This document shows, in pieces, positions 22,101 through 29,819 of a stretch of 64,000 bases of DNA. The DNA comes from Micromonospora olivasterospora (GTDB taxonomy: Bacteria > Actinomycetota > Actinomycetes > Mycobacteriales > Micromonosporaceae). The notes beneath the pieces were generated by a model. The model was not told the DNA's origin, searched no databases, and worked only from the letters and a program-made list of their open reading frames with translations. Location: positions 6,572,001-6,636,000 of the forward strand of contig NZ_VLKE01000001.1 in assembly GCF_007830265.1 (NCBI RefSeq), given 5' to 3'. Numbering within the stretch: the stretch's first letter is position 1; each line of letters starts with the position of its first letter. The position numbers and the translations under genes were made by a program.

Positions 22101-25100
22101 GGCGTCGGTGCGGGTCACCGCCGGGGAGGGTTCGAGGGATGGTTGCCAGTCCATGTCCGGTCCCTGGTGGGTGGCCCAGTCGCCGGGGTTTCCGCTGCCG
22201 TCGTCGGCCTGATCGTCGATGCTCGGCTGGCCGGGGTCGGTGGACATCGCAGCATCGTGCCCGTCGGTCACACCAATGCCGGGAACCGACCCCGCCGGTT
22301 CCGTCCACCCCGCCGGCCAGGCCGACGCGGCCGGCCCCGTCAGCCAGGACGATGCCGTGGGGGCGTCCGGGTCCTTCAGCGGCCCGGGCAGCCCGGGCAG
22401 CCCGGGGGGCAGGCCCGTGTCCGCCGGCGGGGCAGGTGCCGGCCCGGGCATCGGCGACTGAGGTGCCGGTTCCTGCATACCCGGTCCGGGCGGGAACGAC
22501 TGAGTCCCTGGGGACTGGCTGGGCTGGTCGCCGCTGGGCTGCGACCACGATGTCGGGCCGGGCGGGGCCTGCGGCCGGGGCGGATCCATCGGTTGCGGCC
22601 CGGGGTCGGGTTCCGTGCCCACGGCCTCAAGCAGATAGAGCAGATCGGCCGGGTCCACATCGAGCGAACCGGCTGGGCCCACCTCGTAGGTGGCCCAGTC
22701 GCCGAGGTTTCCGCTGCCGTCGCCGGCCTGATCGTCGATGCTCGGCTGGCCGGGGTCGGTGGAGATCGCAGCACCGTCCCCGTCTGTCACACCCATGCCG
22801 GGATCCGGCCCCGCCGGTTCCGTCCACCCCGCCGGCCAGGACGACGCGGTGGGGGCGTCCGGGTCGTCCAGCGGCCCGGGCAGCGCTGACAGGCCCGTGC
22901 CCGCCGGCGGGGCAGGTACCGGCCCGGGCATCGGCGACGTATCCCCGTGGTTCAGCCAGGACAGGTCCTCACCCTGCGGGCGGTCCGGTTCGGGGGCAGG
23001 GCCCGGCAACGGTGCTTGCCGGGGCTGACCCGGATCGGTCACCCTGTACCGCGCCGCCACGCCACGGTGGCCTTCCTGGACCAGCTGCAGCAGACCACGG
23101 TCGCGCAATGCCACGATCCAGCGATGCACCGTCTGCTGCGGTGTGGATGTCGCCGTGGCGAGGGCTGACTCGGTGACGGTGATGATCCCGTCGGCGTTCA
23201 TATGGTTGATCATGGCGTTCCACAACTGCGGCAGCTGTTCCCGCTGCCGTGTTGTGGTAGCGATGTCGGCGTGCTGGTTGAACAGCGTCCGGGCATCATC
23301 CCGGTTGCGTACCCACCGGCTGCCCGCGGGAAGGGCCGGCAACGGTGCTTGCCGGGGCTGATCCGGATCGGTCACCCTGTACCGCGCCGCCACGCCACGG
23401 TGTGCTTTCTGGACCAGCTGCAGCAGACCGCGGTCGCGCAATGCCACGATCCGGCGATGCACCGTCTGCTGCGGTGTGGATGTCGCCGTGGCGAGGTTTG
23501 ACTCGGTGACGGTGATGATCCCGTCGGCGCTCATATGGTTGATCATGGCGTTCCACAACTGCCGCAGCTGCTCCGGCTGCTGCTGTGTTGTGGTGGCGAT
23601 GTGGTTGGCGTGCTGGTCGAACAGCGTCCGGGCATCATCCGGGTTGCGCACCCACTGGCTGTCCGCGGTGGGTTGGGGTTGGGGTTGGCCGGGGTGTACT
23701 GGGGCGGTGGTGGGTGACTCGTCGGCCGGGTGATGGGGGGTGTCGCCGGCGTGGACAGTGCCGGCGTCGGTGCGGGTCACCGCCGGGGAGGGCGCGAGGG
23801 ATGGTTGCCAGTCCATGTCCGGCCCCTGCCAGGTGGCCCAGTCGCCGAGATCCCCGCCGTCGCCGGCCTGATTGCGTGGCTGGCCGGGGTAGGTGGACAT
23901 CGCAGCACCGTGGGTGGTCACATCAATGTCGGGAACCGGCCCCGCCCACCCCGCCGACCACGCCGACGCGGCCGGCCCCGCCCACCCCGCCGACCACGCC
24001 GACGCGGCCGGCTCCGCCGGCCAGGCCGATCCCATGAGGGCGTCCGGGTCGTCCAGCGGCCCGGGCAGCCAGGGCAGACCCGTGCCTGCCGGCGGGGCAG
24101 GTGCCAGCCCGGGCATCGGCAGCGTATCCCAGTCGTCCAGCCAGGACAGGTCCTCACCCTGCGGGCGGTCCGGTCCGAGGGCGGGGCCCGGCACCGGCAA
24201 TTCCGCCCCTGGATCCCGCGACGGGCCCCGCATCCACTGGGCCGCGGACGCCGGGCCAGGACCAGACGGGTCGCCGTCTTCCGCTGGATCGGGCGACTGC
24301 CCGTGTGAGGTGTTGCCGGCCCACCGGTGCCGGCCGCCAGCGGCGGCGAAGTCCTCCTGGTCCGGCCAGCGGACGCCGGGTTCCTGACCGTTGTCGATGA
24401 TGTCCGCGGTCCGTACCGCCTCCACCAGATCCGGTCCGAACAACTCCACCGAAGCGTCCGAGAACAACACCGACCGCACCGGCTCGTCCACGTGTGGCCG
24501 CAACTCGCCGGGCATCTGGTCCACCTCGTGCGTGGACGACATCAGCCGCCGGGCGCGCAGCCGGGTGCGCAGCCATTCACCGAAGGAGGTGGCCTGTCCC
24601 GGTGCCTGCCACGCCGCGTCGCACCAGACCAGCAAGATGTCGGGTGCGTCGCCGCCGCGCTGCCGCGCCTGCGCGACGGCGTGTCGCCAGGCGGGCGAGG
24701 CGGTGAGCATCCGGAGGAACAAGGCCTGACGCACCGGTTCGTCGGCCAGCCGCTCGGCCAGGTTCCGGTGCCCGGCGATGGTGAACCATCCCCGCACCCA
24801 CGGCAGCGCCCGCGCCGCCGTGCGATCCGCCGCCGCCGCGTCCGGATCCGCCGCCGCCGGGTCTGCGAAGTACACCCCGCTGAACGTGTCCGCCATGACG
24901 ATGTCCCTGGACACCTCGAACAGTCGGGGCAGGACCCCGTCCGGCGACGCCGTCTGGATACCGAGGTCCGCGGCGAGGCGGCGCAGCTGAGCGTCGCTGG
25001 CACGGCCGTGGCCGCCGCTGGCGAGGTCGTGGATTCGTTGCCCGGCCGACCCGGTAGCCGCGACGGCCGGCTCGCCGAGACCGGCAGAGTCGACGCTGAC

Positions 25101-27584
25101 CGGTTCGTCCAGCACCGACACGTCACCGATCGAAGCCGTGTCCCTGAAACCGGTCGAATCCGTGTCTCTGGAGCCGAGATCGGGGCTGAACACCGCATCG
25201 CTTGCCACGGACACGTCACTGACCGGGGTCGTGTCGCTGGCGTAGATCGGCGTGGCGTCAACGCGGAAGGCAGCGCCGCCCGGCTCCCTACTGCGGGCGC
25301 TGGCCGTGTCCGGAGTGCCCGGCATGCTGGGCGTGCTGCCGTCGGCCTGCGTGAGCACCTGATGGTATCCATCCACCCAGTTCCCTCGGAACAGTTCGGC
25401 GAGGGTGTCGTGACCGGCCGGGTCGACACCGTAGCGGTGGGCCAGGGCGGTGAACTGCTTTTCTGCCAGGCTGGCCGCGGCTGCGGTGTGCTGCTCGACA
25501 GTCACCGACACTGCCGGCGCGCCGGTACGCCAGCTTACCGGGGTGTCCGCCGGGAACGGGATGACGTGCGGTGCGGTGATATCGGCAATGGTCGCGGCCG
25601 AGAAACGGGCGGGCAGATCGACGACCGCCTGCCGGACCACGTTCGCCACGGCACTGACCTGCGCGGCGTCGGGACCGGCCACCACAGCGGGCAGCACAGC
25701 GGGCAGCACGGCGGGCAGCACTGCGGGGGCACCGAGGATCGCATCGACGCTTCGGTCCACCCAGTTCCGCGTTTCCCTCTCGACCACCTCGACCGCGGCG
25801 GCGGACGGCACCCCCGCCCCGGCACCTGCCGGCACGCCCGCGCCCGACGACGTGCCAGCGCCTCCCGGTGTGCCAGCGGCCGACGACACGCCGGTGCCTG
25901 TCGGCGTGCCCGTGCCTGTCGGCGTGCCGGGGCCTGTGGGTAGGCCGGCGGCGAGGTACTGGTCGATGTGGTGTTGGAGGGCCAGGTGCGCGAGCGCGCG
26001 CAGTGCCTGCCGGTCGAACTCCGCCGGCAGCCCGGCGACCACCTGCTCCGACCGCACCCCGGCCGGGACCTGCCCACCCGCGGACGCCAACGCCTCGGCC
26101 ATCCCGGCCACCGCCCGCTGCCGAACACCCGTCAGATATCCCTCGGTCAGCGCGGTACCCGGCAGACCGACGTCGGACAGGAAAGCCGCGACAGCCCGAT
26201 CACCTTGCCGGGCGTCGACCCACCCGGCGAAAACCCTCTCGACCGGTATGGCGAGGGCGGCCATGCTCTTGCCCGCCCGAGCCACCCCGGCCAGCAGCCC
26301 ACTGTAACGGTCCACCAGATCCTGCTGGAACCGATGCCACTGCTCGACCACCGGCCCACCCGCTGCCGCGACCCACTGCGGCGCCGGCGCGGCCGGCACC
26401 GACAGGCTCGGCACCGACCACGACGGCACCGACAGGTCCAGGTGCGGCGCGGGCAGGTCCAGACTCGGCGCGGGCAGGTTCAACCCCGGCAGCGGCGGCG
26501 GGGTGGGCGGCGGGGCCTGCCCGCCGGTCACCGCAGGCTTCGGGTCGTCGACCCCAGCCTGGTACCCGGTGGACGTGTCTCCACCAACCGGTGGCGGCGC
26601 CACCGGCATGACCGGCTTACCGTCGGGCGTGAAGTCCAGGCGAGGCATCTGCACCCGGGGCCCATTCATGGCGCGATTCACGACGAGCCCGAGGCCGCTC
26701 GCGGCCGCCCCGCCCGCCCCCGACAGCGCCCCGGACAGAAGATCGGCACCAAGATTGCCGGTGTCGTAGTACCCGTCGACCATCAAGCTGGCACCGATAC
26801 CGAAGATTCCCTCCGTGCCGGTCTCCAACACCGGCCGCGTCAACAGATCGGTCAACAGCATTCTGGTGGTGTCCGACAGGCCGAGTTTGCCGACCGCGGC
26901 GGCGACAGCGCCAGCGGCCTTGCCCAACGCCGGCCCGCCCGCCGTGCTCAGGAACGCCACCGCCCCCGCGAACGCCGCCTGCTTACCGACCGCCGACCAG
27001 TTCACCCCCGACTGCAAACCATCGGTCATCATCGACACCTGCGCCAGCAGCGCAGAACCCGGCATCGTCAGCATCTGCATCGCCGTGCTACTCGCCGCCG
27101 ACCGCACCAACGCCGAACGCAGGACCACCTGAATGATCGTCCGCGCCTGGGCGACGTGTGTCGCCGCCCCCACGGGATTCCAGAACCACATCGCGGCGGC
27201 GGCGGCGAACTCGGCCTGCATGAAGGAGAACATCGCCACCGTCGTACGCTTGCCGGTCTCCGCCTCCAGGAAGAACTTCTTCTCCGCCTCCACCACGGCG
27301 AGCATCAGATCGGCCGTCTCGGCCATCTTCCCCACGAACGGAACGGTCTGCGCCACGAACCGGTCGAAGGCCTCACCCTCCCCCGCCCCCCGGACCGCCC
27401 TGACCGTCTGCTCCAGCAACGGACCCAGCACCGCACGCACCCGACCCGCCAGCATCTCCAGCGTGCCGATGTCATCCCACAACAACGGCAACTCCGCCCG
27501 GGACACCCGCACCCCGGTGAACCCTTCCAAAGCCCGCAACGAACTCTCACTGAGCTCAACAGTCGAAAAAGCGGCGGCGACCAA
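19197..27584 (-). CDS. P1: giant WXG100-like/winged-HTH-array protein, effector domain missing
   Basis: 2,795 aa in one open frame. Residues about 1-310 are an all-helical WXG100-like region of actinobacterial polymorphic toxins (VEAEKKFFLE, AAAMWFWNPVGAA, then a glycine-rich hydrophobic stretch). Residues 310-400 are a Pro-rich linker. Residues about 400-560 are a second helical domain (WHRFQQDLVDRYSGLLAGVA), then come a collagen-like GTPTGTG linker, a conserved domain with WVRGWFTIAGHRNLAERL, and eight wHTH repeats in blocks of 2, 4 and 2 separated by Pro/Asp/Trp-rich linkers. The chain ends abruptly at GNLADWATSA, inside a linker motif that continues in the paralogues, so the C-terminal effector is lost. 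The TTG start at 27582-27584 (MVAAAFSTVE) has a GGAAGGAG ribosome site and is conserved in all paralogues. Secretion by a type VII system is inferred from the N-terminus only. Confidence 0.8.
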   Translation of the reverse strand: MVAAAFSTVELSESSLRALEGFTGVRVSRAELPLLWDDIGTLEMLAGRVRAVLGPLLEQTVRAVRGAGEGEAFDRFVAQTVPFVGKMAETADLMLAVVEAEKKFFLEAETGKRTTVAMFSFMQAEFAAAAAMWFWNPVGAATHVAQARTIIQVVLRSALVRSAASSTAMQMLTMPGSALLAQVSMMTDGLQSGVNWSAVGKQAAFAGAVAFLSTAGGPALGKAAGAVAAAVGKLGLSDTTRMLLTDLLTRPVLETGTEGIFGIGASLMVDGYYDTGNLGADLLSGALSGAGGAAASGLGLVVNRAMNGPRVQMPRLDFTPDGKPVMPVAPPPVGGDTSTGYQAGVDDPKPAVTGGQAPPPTPPPLPGLNLPAPSLDLPAPHLDLSVPSWSVPSLSVPAAPAPQWVAAAGGPVVEQWHRFQQDLVDRYSGLLAGVARAGKSMAALAIPVERVFAGWVDARQGDRAVAAFLSDVGLPGTALTEGYLTGVRQRAVAGMAEALASAGGQVPAGVRSEQVVAGLPAEFDRQALRALAHLALQHHIDQYLAAGLPTGPGTPTGTGTPTGTGVSSAAGTPGGAGTSSGAGVPAGAGAGVPSAAAVEVVERETRNWVDRSVDAILGAPAVLPAVLPAVLPAVVAGPDAAQVSAVANVVRQAVVDLPARFSAATIADITAPHVIPFPADTPVSWRTGAPAVSVTVEQHTAAAASLAEKQFTALAHRYGVDPAGHDTLAELFRGNWVDGYHQVLTQADGSTPSMPGTPDTASARSREPGGAAFRVDATPIYASDTTPVSDVSVASDAVFSPDLGSRDTDSTGFRDTASIGDVSVLDEPVSVDSAGLGEPAVAATGSAGQRIHDLASGGHGRASDAQLRRLAADLGIQTASPDGVLPRLFEVSRDIVMADTFSGVYFADPAAADPDAAAADRTAARALPWVRGWFTIAGHRNLAERLADEPVRQALFLRMLTASPAWRHAVAQARQRGGDAPDILLVWCDAAWQAPGQATSFGEWLRTRLRARRLMSSTHEVDQMPGELRPHVDEPVRSVLFSDASVELFGPDLVEAVRTADIIDNGQEPGVRWPDQEDFAAAGGRHRWAGNTSHGQSPDPAEDGDPSGPGPASAAQWMRGPSRDPGAELPVPGPALGPDRPQGEDLSWLDDWDTLPMPGLAPAPPAGTGLPWLPGPLDDPDALMGSAWPAEPAASAWSAGWAGPAASAWSAGWAGPVPDIDVTTHGAAMSTYPGQPRNQAGDGGDLGDWATWQGPDMDWQPSLAPSPAVTRTDAGTVHAGDTPHHPADESPTTAPVHPGQPQPQPTADSQWVRNPDDARTLFDQHANHIATTTQQQPEQLRQLWNAMINHMSADGIITVTESNLATATSTPQQTVHRRIVALRDRGLLQLVQKAHRGVAARYRVTDPDQPRQAPLPALPAGSRWVRNRDDARTLFNQHADIATTTRQREQLPQLWNAMINHMNADGIITVTESALATATSTPQQTVHRWIVALRDRGLLQLVQEGHRGVAARYRVTDPGQPRQAPLPGPAPEPDRPQGEDLSWLNHGDTSPMPGPVPAPPAGTGLSALPGPLDDPDAPTASSWPAGWTEPAGPDPGMGVTDGDGAAISTDPGQPSIDDQAGDGSGNLGDWATYEVGPAGSLDVDPADLLYLLEAVGTEPDPGPQPMDPPRPQAPPGPTSWSQPSGDQPSQSPGTQSFPPGPGMQEPAPQSPMPGPAPAPPADTGLPPGLPGLPGPLKDPDAPTASSWLTGPAASAWPAGWTEPAGSVPGIGVTDGHDAAMSTDPGQPSIDDQADDGSGNPGDWATHQGPDMDWQPSLEPSPAVTRTDAGTLHADGTLHHPADQPPTTLTPLHPDQPQPQPQPTADSRRVRNPNEARTLFDQHADHIATTRQREPLRQLWNALIDRIDGDGIITASVSDLAEATSTPRPTVHRRIGVLRGSDLLRLVQEGHAGGAARYEVSDPDQPQQAPMPALPAGSRWVRDPDEARTLFDQHTGHIRTRQPEQLRQLWSALVDRMDGDGIITASESALAEATSTLRQTVHDRIGVLRGSGLLRLVQEGHAGVAARYRVSDPGQPRQALMPALPAGSRWVRDPDEARRLFDQHAGHIATTTRQREQLGQLWSALVERIDGDGLITASEPDLAKATSTSQSTVHSRIGVLRGRGLLRLVQEGHAGVAARYRVSDPGQPRQALMPALPAGSRWVRDPDEARRLFDQHAGHIATTTRQREQLGQLWNALIDHMNDDGTIAASEPELAKATSTLRPTVHRRIGVLRGRGLLRLVQESHGGVAARYEVSDPGQPQQAPVPGPALGSDRPQGEDLSWLDHGDTLPMPGPAPAPPADTGLPGLLDDPDAPTASSWQAGWTEPGWPVPDSDVTAHGAAMSTDPGQPRDQAGDGGDLGDWATHQGPVMDWQPSPAVTRTDAGTLHAGDTPHHPADEPPTTAPLHPDQPQPQPTADSRRVRDRDRARTLFDQHAGHIATTTRQREQLGQLWNALIDHMNDDGVITASEPDLAKATSTPQRTVHDRIGVMRDRGLLQLVQESHGREAARYEVTDPGQPRQAPLPDLPEGSQWARDRNDARTLFDQHAGHNAPATRQRDQLRKLWNALIDSMDGDGLITVTESDLAAATSTPRRTVRDRIGALRDRGLLQLVQEANGGGAARYRVSDPGQPRQASVPGPAPEPDRPQGGEDLSWLNHGDTSPMPGPAPAPPAGTGLPGLSGPPWPLDAPDAPTASSWQAGPAASACTVGWAGPAGPVSGSGVTDGHGAAMSTDPGQPSIDDQAGDGSGNLADWATSA
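19565..23665 (-). repeat. P1 wHTH repeat array (8 units, blocks 2+4+2)
   Basis: Units of about 336 bp (112 aa) occupy approximately 23000-23665, 20670-21995 and 19565-20222. Each reads WVR-x-DAR-LFDQH-HIATTT, a helix QLWNALI-HM, an acidic turn with DGIIT, then the helix-turn-helix ESALA-ATST--TVH-RI-LRDRGLL and a wing GVAARYRVSDP. Conserved and variable sites fit a MarR/GntR-like winged helix. P1 units are more diverged from each other than those of P2. Confidence 0.85.
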
Positions 27585-27997
27585 CGCGCAACGCTCCTTC
27601 CCCGCCCCCGAACCAAGGACACCCAGTACGGATCAGCCAGCCCCGCAGGCCGCCCACCCCAGCCCCGACCACCTCGCCGGCGACAACCTCGCCACCCCGT
27701 CGCCCCACCCGGCGGCCAAAACCCCCACACCTCACCCCACGACCCGACCGACGCCCACCACCACCGGCAGTGTTGATCGCCGAGAGCCACGCACCCTCAC
27801 CGTAAAGTGACGGTAGTCGACACCGGCGACACCAGCCATCCCCACCCACACGTGCGCCACCACACACCCACACCCCGCGCCGGGCCCCGGACGGGGCCTG
27901 ACCCCCGACCCGAGCCGTCGGGCGTTCGCCCGCGGTGAGGCCGACTACGACGACACCACCCCCGGTCGAGCTGCCGCCCACGGCGGACACCGAACCG
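27585..27997. promoter_or_regulatory. P1 divergent leader with conserved 14-bp motif
   Basis: The intergenic DNA between the P1 start and an RHH remnant is a close copy of the leaders of P2, P3 and the fourth remnant. It carries CCGTAAAGTGACGG at 27800-27813 (CCGT and ACGG arms), followed by GTCGACACCGGCGAC. The motif lies 216 bp from the P1 start and 185 bp from the RHH start, so it sits mid-way between divergent genes and is a good operator or promoter candidate. Confidence 0.55.
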
Positions 27998-28108
27998 ATG
28001 GTGATGCGCGGAGTGCGTCTGCCCGTGAACCTGGACCAGCGGGTCCGCGACGCCGCCGACGCCGACGCCGCCGGCGTGAAGGCGTCCACCCTCATCCGCG
28101 AGAGAAGC
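27998..28108 (+). pseudogene. Ribbon-helix-helix regulator, N-terminal remnant
   Basis: Encodes MVMRGVRLPVNLDQRVRDAA and then AGVKASTLIRE, nearly identical to the first part of the intact RHH gene at 46339-46638 apart from a two-codon duplication (DADA). The copy stops at TLIRE, where the DUF3455 gene begins in the same frame. The second helix and tail found at 46 kb (WIELGLTELEND) are gone. Confidence 0.7.
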
Positions 28109-28723
28109 ATGCTGAGCACGGTTCGGTCCCGTATTCGCGCGCTTGCGGTGGTCGGCATGGCAGCCGTGACCGGCGCCGTCGGTGGCGTAACCCACGCCGC
28201 CTCGGCTGCCAAGGTAGCGCCGCCCGCGGCGCCAGCCACGGCGGGCTCTGGCGCCCACGCCAGTTCGTTCCTGAGCATCCCCGACGTGATCAAACCGCCG
28301 GCCGGGTCCCAGCCGATCGGTGCCTACCTGGTCGTTAGCGGAACGCAGACCTACACGTGCGTTGTCCCCGAGGGAGCCACCGCCGGCGCCTACACGGACG
28401 CCTCGGTTCCCGAGGCGCTACTGTTCGGCACCGGCGGCATCGTTCACCACTTCGCAGGCCCGAGTTGGCAGTCCACTCACGACGGATCGCTGGTCACCGC
28501 GACCAAGATCGCTTCGTCGAATCGGTCTGGAACCATCCCGGAACTGCTGCTCAAGGTGACTACGCGCTCCGGCACCGGCGTCCTGTCCGAGGCCGACTAC
28601 ATCAACCGCCTGATGACCTCGGGCGGAGTCGCGCCGACGGGCCCCTGTACGGCCAGCGAAACGGCGGAGGTGCAGGTGCCATACTCGGCGACCTACGTCT
28701 TCTGGGACGCACCCACCGCTTGA
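28109..28723 (+). CDS. Secreted DUF3455-family protein
   Basis: 204 aa. The ATG at 28109 follows AGAGAAG and begins a signal peptide (MLSTVRSRIRALAVVGMAAV..., likely cleavage after THAASA). The mature domain shows the DUF3455 pattern: LVVSGTQTYTCVV, PEALLFGTGG, HHFAGPSWQSTHDGSLV, IPELLLKV, GTGVLSEADYINR, GGVAPTGPC and a terminal VPYSATYVFW. The function of the family is unknown; it is usually a small exported protein. The frame is open further upstream through the RHH remnant, so a fused 262-aa reading exists, but the internal signal peptide and ribosome site favour 28109. Its insertion into an otherwise duplicated leader looks like a recombination junction. Confidence 0.8.
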   Translation: MLSTVRSRIRALAVVGMAAVTGAVGGVTHAASAAKVAPPAAPATAGSGAHASSFLSIPDVIKPPAGSQPIGAYLVVSGTQTYTCVVPEGATAGAYTDASVPEALLFGTGGIVHHFAGPSWQSTHDGSLVTATKIASSNRSGTIPELLLKVTTRSGTGVLSEADYINRLMTSGGVAPTGPCTASETAEVQVPYSATYVFWDAPTA

Positions 28724-28760
28724 CCTATCGGCTCGGCTCGACGAAGTGCGTCGCTGCCCC

Positions 28761-28794
28761 GTAGGGTCCCGCCCGCGACAGCGGGAGACCCTAC
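28761..28794 (+). terminator. Hairpin after the DUF3455 gene
   Basis: GTAGGGTCCCGC (28761-28772) pairs with GCGGGAGACCCTAC (28781-28794) apart from a 2-nt bulge, with an 8-nt loop, 38 bp after the stop. There is no U-tract. Confidence 0.6.
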
Positions 28795-28837
28795 GAGGTG
28801 GCCGATAAGGGTCTGCCGAGAAATAAATCTGAGAGGC

Positions 28838-29020
28838 GTGCACCTGAGGGACGCGAACCTAACCGAGGCGAGGTTGGTCGACGCGGACCTGTCCGGCGCG
28901 AACCTGACCGGCGCGAACCTGACCAAGGCGAAGTTGGGCGGCGCGGACCTTACGTGCGCCCGGACCGATGACCTCACCCGTTGGCCTGTGGGGGTGGCCC
29001 GGCCGGCGCCGTGTGACTGA
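28838..29020 (+). pseudogene. Pentapeptide-repeat protein fragment
   Basis: About 60 residues of A(D/N)LXX repeats: LRDANLTEARLVDADLSGAN and so on to KLGGADLTCARTDDLTRWP. A GTG at 28838 would start the reading, but the frame and the repeat register continue upstream (INLRGVHLRDANL), with no good start codon. Pentapeptide proteins are normally far longer, so this is most likely the tail of a truncated gene. Its role is unknown. Confidence 0.6.
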
Positions 29021-29484
29021 GGCCCCTGGCCCTACACGGGTAGGCATCGAAAGGCGCATTACGGGCACGCGGCGGGGGCTGGTTCGCACGTCTTATGGGT
29101 TCGCGGGTTCGGCCTGTTCCCGGTGCTGTGTCGGCCGATGCCGGCCGGAGGCCGCCAGCAGGCCGAGCACGGGCACGCCCAGACCGACGCGCCCTGGTGC
29201 TCGTCAACGAGCCGCGCGCGGATGTCCGAACCCGTTCGGCAACCGTCAGGACCACTGCGGTGTTACCAGCCCGGGCCCGTTGCCGTCCTGGTTCCGCCCC
29301 GGCCGTGTGAGGAGCGAGGCGCCTGAGCTTGCGGAACACCATCCCTGGCGGCCGCCCTACCCGTGGCTCTGTTGTACGGCGTGGCACCGACCACCAGGTG
29401 AGGTGGGCGGCGCGGGTGAGCGCGCCGGTTTCGCGGAGGGCGGGCATGACCGGCCCCGACGCCTGGAAGTACCGCTGCGGGTTG
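29021..29484. other. No recognisable gene
   Basis: GC-rich sequence with open frames on both strands, none with a known domain, a plausible ribosome site or a credible composition. It lies between the pentapeptide remnant and the P2 leader. Confidence 0.5.
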
Positions 29485-29819
29485 GCTCGGGTCGGGGGTC
29501 AGGCCCCCGTCCGGGGCCCGGCGTGGGGTGTGGGTGTGTGGTGGCGCACGTGTGGGCGGGGATGGCTGGTGTCGCCGGTGTCGACTACCGTCACTTTACG
29601 GTGAGGGGTGCGTGGCTCTCGGCGATCAACGCTGTCGGTGGCGGTGGAGGGCGTCGGTCGCATCGCGGGGCGAGGTGTGGGGGTCTTGGCCGCCGGGTGG
29701 GCGACGGGGTGGTGAGGTTGTCGCCGGCGAGGTGGTCGGGGCTGGGGTGGGCGGCCTGCGGGGCTGGCTGATCCGTACTGGGTGTCCTTGGTTCGGGGGC
29801 GGGGAAGGAGCGTTGCGCG
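29485..29819 (+). promoter_or_regulatory. P2 leader with conserved 14-bp motif
   Basis: This is an inverted copy of the P1 leader. CCGTCACTTTACGG lies at 29588-29601, 219 bp before the start. AAGGAG at 29805-29810 lies 9 bp before the TTG start. No RHH coding part remains on the far side: the shared sequence breaks off near 29485. Confidence 0.55.

Noticed and set aside
28974..29447. 157-aa minus-strand reading between the pentapeptide fragment and P2
   Set aside because: Arg/Ala/Pro-rich composition, no recognisable domain and no ribosome site; likely a GC-rich artefact.
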